Both the position numbers and the translations under genes were made by a program. A stretch of DNA of 64,000 nt from DTU013 sp964490975 (GTDB lineage Bacteria > Bacillota > Clostridia > Acetivibrionales > DTU013). The stretch is taken from assembly GCA_964490975.1 (NCBI GenBank), contig CAZBEQ010000014.1, positions 1 through 64,000 of the forward strand, written 5' to 3'. Positions 61,845 to 64,000 of this stretch are shown piece by piece. How positions within the stretch are numbered: position 1 is the first letter of the stretch; each line of letters begins with the position of its first letter. A model generated the notes under the pieces. That model made no database searches. It saw nothing but the letters and a program-made list of their open reading frames with translations, and was not told the origin of the DNA.

Positions 61845-62906
61845 ATGTCAAAAACCATAGAAGTGCTTGTAGTAGATGATTCAGCTTTTATGCGCAAGAT
61901 GCTGACTGATATACTTGAAAGTACAGGTGATATCAGAGTAGCAGGCACAGCTCGCAATGGACTTGAAGCGCTTGATAAGGTGAAAGAGATAAAACCTGAT
62001 GTTATAACTCTGGATGTGCAAATGCCTTCTATGGATGGATTGAGCTGTTTGAAGGAAATCCAGAAAATTACCGATACACCTGTTATTATGCTTAGTGGTA
62101 TGACGGCTGACGGCAGTAAGGCCACTATTGAAGCGTTGGAATCGGGAGCCATTGATTTTATTACAAAACCGGCCGGTTTATTCGAGATAACAGGAGAAGA
62201 AAAAAAGGCGGAAATTATTGAAAAGATAAGAATTGCGTACGATGTACTCAACAGGAGGCATGGGAAAAGGGTAGTTAGCCAGGAGAAATCAACGGTTCGA
62301 GAAGAAAACAGGGGCGATAAATTAAAGGCACTAATTGCCATAGGTACGTCAACGGGAGGGCCGAAGGCTTTGCAGGAGGTCATTCCGTACATACCGGAGG
62401 ATATTTCAGCGGCAGTCCTCATTGTCCAACATATGCCGCCAGGCTTTACAAAGTCTTTGGCTGAAAGGCTCAACACTCTTAGCGGTTTAAGTGTTAAGGA
62501 GGGTGAGGACGGTGAAATAATCAAGCCGGGATTTGCTTATATAGCTCCGGGAGATTTCCATATGGAGGTCGAGAACAGTAAGGATGGGTTGCTGAAAATC
62601 CGCCTTACCAAGGAGAACCCGATGGGAGGGCACAGACCGGCTGTAAATGTATTATTCAATTCCATAGCAAAGACCGGATTTCCAAATGTTATTGGGGTTA
62701 TAATGACAGGCATGGGTAATGACGGGAGAGAGGGCGTAGTCAGTATAAAGGAATCAAACAAGGGAGTAATAGTCTGTCAGGATGAATTGTCGTGTGTTGT
62801 ATATGGAATGCCAAAGTCGGCTATCAGTACAGGAATAGTAGATGCGGTGATTCCACTTAAGGAGATAGCAGGTGTCATAGTTAAATATATGGGGGTGGGG
62901 CAATAA
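61845..62906 (+). CDS. cheB: chemotaxis protein-glutamate methylesterase CheB
   Basis: Removes methyl groups from (and deamidates) chemoreceptors. Receiver domain with phospho-acceptor Asp57 (TLDVQMPSMDG), linker, and methylesterase domain with the triad Ser169 (IGTSTGGPKAL), His196 (QHMPPGF) and Asp293 (GMGNDGREG). Length of 353 aa is normal. Three bp after the PilZ gene; its stop overlaps the cheA start (TAATG). Confidence 0.96.
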   Translation: MSKTIEVLVVDDSAFMRKMLTDILESTGDIRVAGTARNGLEALDKVKEIKPDVITLDVQMPSMDGLSCLKEIQKITDTPVIMLSGMTADGSKATIEALESGAIDFITKPAGLFEITGEEKKAEIIEKIRIAYDVLNRRHGKRVVSQEKSTVREENRGDKLKALIAIGTSTGGPKALQEVIPYIPEDISAAVLIVQHMPPGFTKSLAERLNTLSGLSVKEGEDGEIIKPGFAYIAPGDFHMEVENSKDGLLKIRLTKENPMGGHRPAVNVLFNSIAKTGFPNVIGVIMTGMGNDGREGVVSIKESNKGVIVCQDELSCVVYGMPKSAISTGIVDAVIPLKEIAGVIVKYMGVGQ

Positions 62907-64000
62907 TGGACATGAGTCAGTATTTGGAAATTTTTATCGAAGAGACTAAGGAGCATTTGCAGAGTTTAAATCAGTGTTTACTTCAGATGGAAAAGAACCC
63001 AGAAGATACCTCTGTACTCAATGAAATATTCAGGGTAGCTCATACACTTAAAGGAATGTCAGGTACTATGGGCTTTAGCAGGATGGCCAGATTAACACAT
63101 GATATGGAAGATGTTCTGCATGCACTGCGAAATAACGAGATCAAGGTGAGCACAAATCTTATAGATTTACTATTTAAATGTCTTGATGCGCTTGAGAGTT
63201 ACAACGCCAAGGTTGTAGAAACCAGCTCGGAGGGTACGGATGATAATTCGGATCTGATAGCCTCACTGGCGGAGCTACTGAAAAATAAGGGAAATGCTGA
63301 TAAGCAGCAGCCAGGGCAAGCACAGCCACAGCAAACGAAGGCTGCCGCGAGCGGTGCCATAGCTGCGGATCTTGAACTGGATCAGTATGATACCAATATC
63401 ATAAACAAAGCTGCAGATATGGGCAACAACACTCTTCAGATAACTGTGAAACTGAACAAGGGCTGCGTACTTAAGTCGGCAAGAGCCTTTATAATATTCA
63501 AGACACTGGAAAGGCATTCAGAAATCATTAAATCAGAGCCAAAGGTACAGGATATAGAGGATGAAAAATTTGATTTTGAATTTACTGTAATAGTAGTCAC
63601 TAAAGAAGAAATTGAAGTATTTAACAAAGACCTGAATTCAATTTCAGAAGTTGATGAAGTTATCATAAAGATGATCAAGGAGAAAAATAAGGTTGTAGCT
63701 CAACAAATCATTGAAACAGCTAAAAATGTCGAGCAGAGTGCTGGCAATGAGGCTGATAAGGCCAATCCTGCAGAGGGTCAGGAAAAGGCCGAAACTGTCA
63801 ATAAAAAGACAAAGACAGGTAAAACAGTCAGAGTTGACATTGACAGGCTCGATGTACTCCTAAACCTTGTTAGTGAGCTTATAATACAAAAAACAAGACT
63901 TGAAGGCCTTGATGGTATTGAAAGGACACAGCAATACAATGAGGCTATCGAGTATCTGGAAAGGATCACGACAAATCTTCACGATGCAGTAATGAAAGTA
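62906..64000 (+). CDS. cheA: chemotaxis histidine kinase CheA (5' part, runs off the window)
   Basis: The first 365 codons are present and the frame remains open to the window end. An HPt domain carries the phosphorylation site His46 in RVAHTLKGMSGTMGF; a CheY/CheB-binding P2-like region follows after a Gln/Ala-rich linker (about 133-150); the dimerisation P3 domain starts near KTVRVDIDRLDVLLNLVSELI. The ATPase and CheW-like domains lie beyond position 64000. The ATG overlaps the cheB stop. Confidence 0.95.
   Translation, partial: MDMSQYLEIFIEETKEHLQSLNQCLLQMEKNPEDTSVLNEIFRVAHTLKGMSGTMGFSRMARLTHDMEDVLHALRNNEIKVSTNLIDLLFKCLDALESYNAKVVETSSEGTDDNSDLIASLAELLKNKGNADKQQPGQAQPQQTKAAASGAIAADLELDQYDTNIINKAADMGNNTLQITVKLNKGCVLKSARAFIIFKTLERHSEIIKSEPKVQDIEDEKFDFEFTVIVVTKEEIEVFNKDLNSISEVDEVIIKMIKEKNKVVAQQIIETAKNVEQSAGNEADKANPAEGQEKAETVNKKTKTGKTVRVDIDRLDVLLNLVSELIIQKTRLEGLDGIERTQQYNEAIEYLERITTNLHDAVMKV

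Overview
The window reads as a chromosomal segment of a motile, endospore-forming Firmicute of class Clostridia. The evidence is the set spoIIGA-sigE-sigG next to ftsA-ftsZ, a Gram-positive flagellar/chemotaxis operon containing fliY, flhF, flhG and motE-like genes, an agr-type peptide quorum-sensing locus, a minimal Gram-positive Tad pilus locus, and GGAGG-type ribosome binding sites with frequent TTG/GTG starts. A Clostridium cluster III (Ruminiclostridium/Acetivibrio-like) host is my inference from gene order, not a demonstrated assignment.

Layout. 1-3.6 kb: quorum sensing, with agrB-agrD on the plus strand converging on an agrC-like kinase and agrA-like regulator on the minus strand, sharing one terminator; a small unknown gene diverges from agrB. 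3.6-6.1 kb: an SPFH/zinc-ribbon protein and a membrane zinc-ribbon partner. 6.1-9.3 kb: a decayed stretch with an alanine dehydrogenase gene broken by an apparent 11-nt deletion, a lipoprotein metallopeptidase gene with an internal deletion, a tRNA remnant and an intact tRNA-Lys(CTT). 9.5-17.7 kb: degS-degU followed by flp-tadE-cpaB-cpaE-cpaF-tadB-tadC. 18-22.5 kb: a homocysteine S-methyltransferase-like protein, an RlmI-like rRNA methyltransferase and an LtaS-like enzyme. 22.6-30.5 kb: the end of a division/cell-wall cluster (5'-truncated murA, divIB/ftsQ, sbp, ftsA, ftsZ), then spoIIGA-sigE-sigG. 30.6-37.8 kb: ylmC-like gene, nrdR, yifB/comM, dprA, topA, trmFO. 38-64 kb: a compact flagellar/chemotaxis operon from flgB to cheA, which runs off the window end.

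How it fits together. The division block supplies the Z-ring, and the adjoining sporulation block supplies the first mother-cell sigma factor with its activating protease plus the late forespore sigma factor, whose promoter matches the sigma-F/sigma-G consensus. The flagellar operon encodes the rod base, MS ring, C ring (FliG, FliM, FliY), export apparatus, hook, FlhF/FlhG placement factors, a PilZ c-di-GMP effector and CheY/CheB/CheA. No motAB lies in the window. The agr locus, DegSU and a CpaE with an apparently functional receiver domain suggest that surface structures and differentiation are under density and phosphorelay control.

Most of the window is ordinary, well conserved clostridial core. 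The points that deserve a second look are the agr locus (odd AgrD, perfect Spo0A-box match), the decayed 6-9 kb segment, the half-domain homocysteine methyltransferase, the truncated murA at a rearrangement-like junction, and several hairpins and dispersed repeats in intergenic DNA. I see no CRISPR array, no intact transposon and no convincing entirely new multi-gene system.
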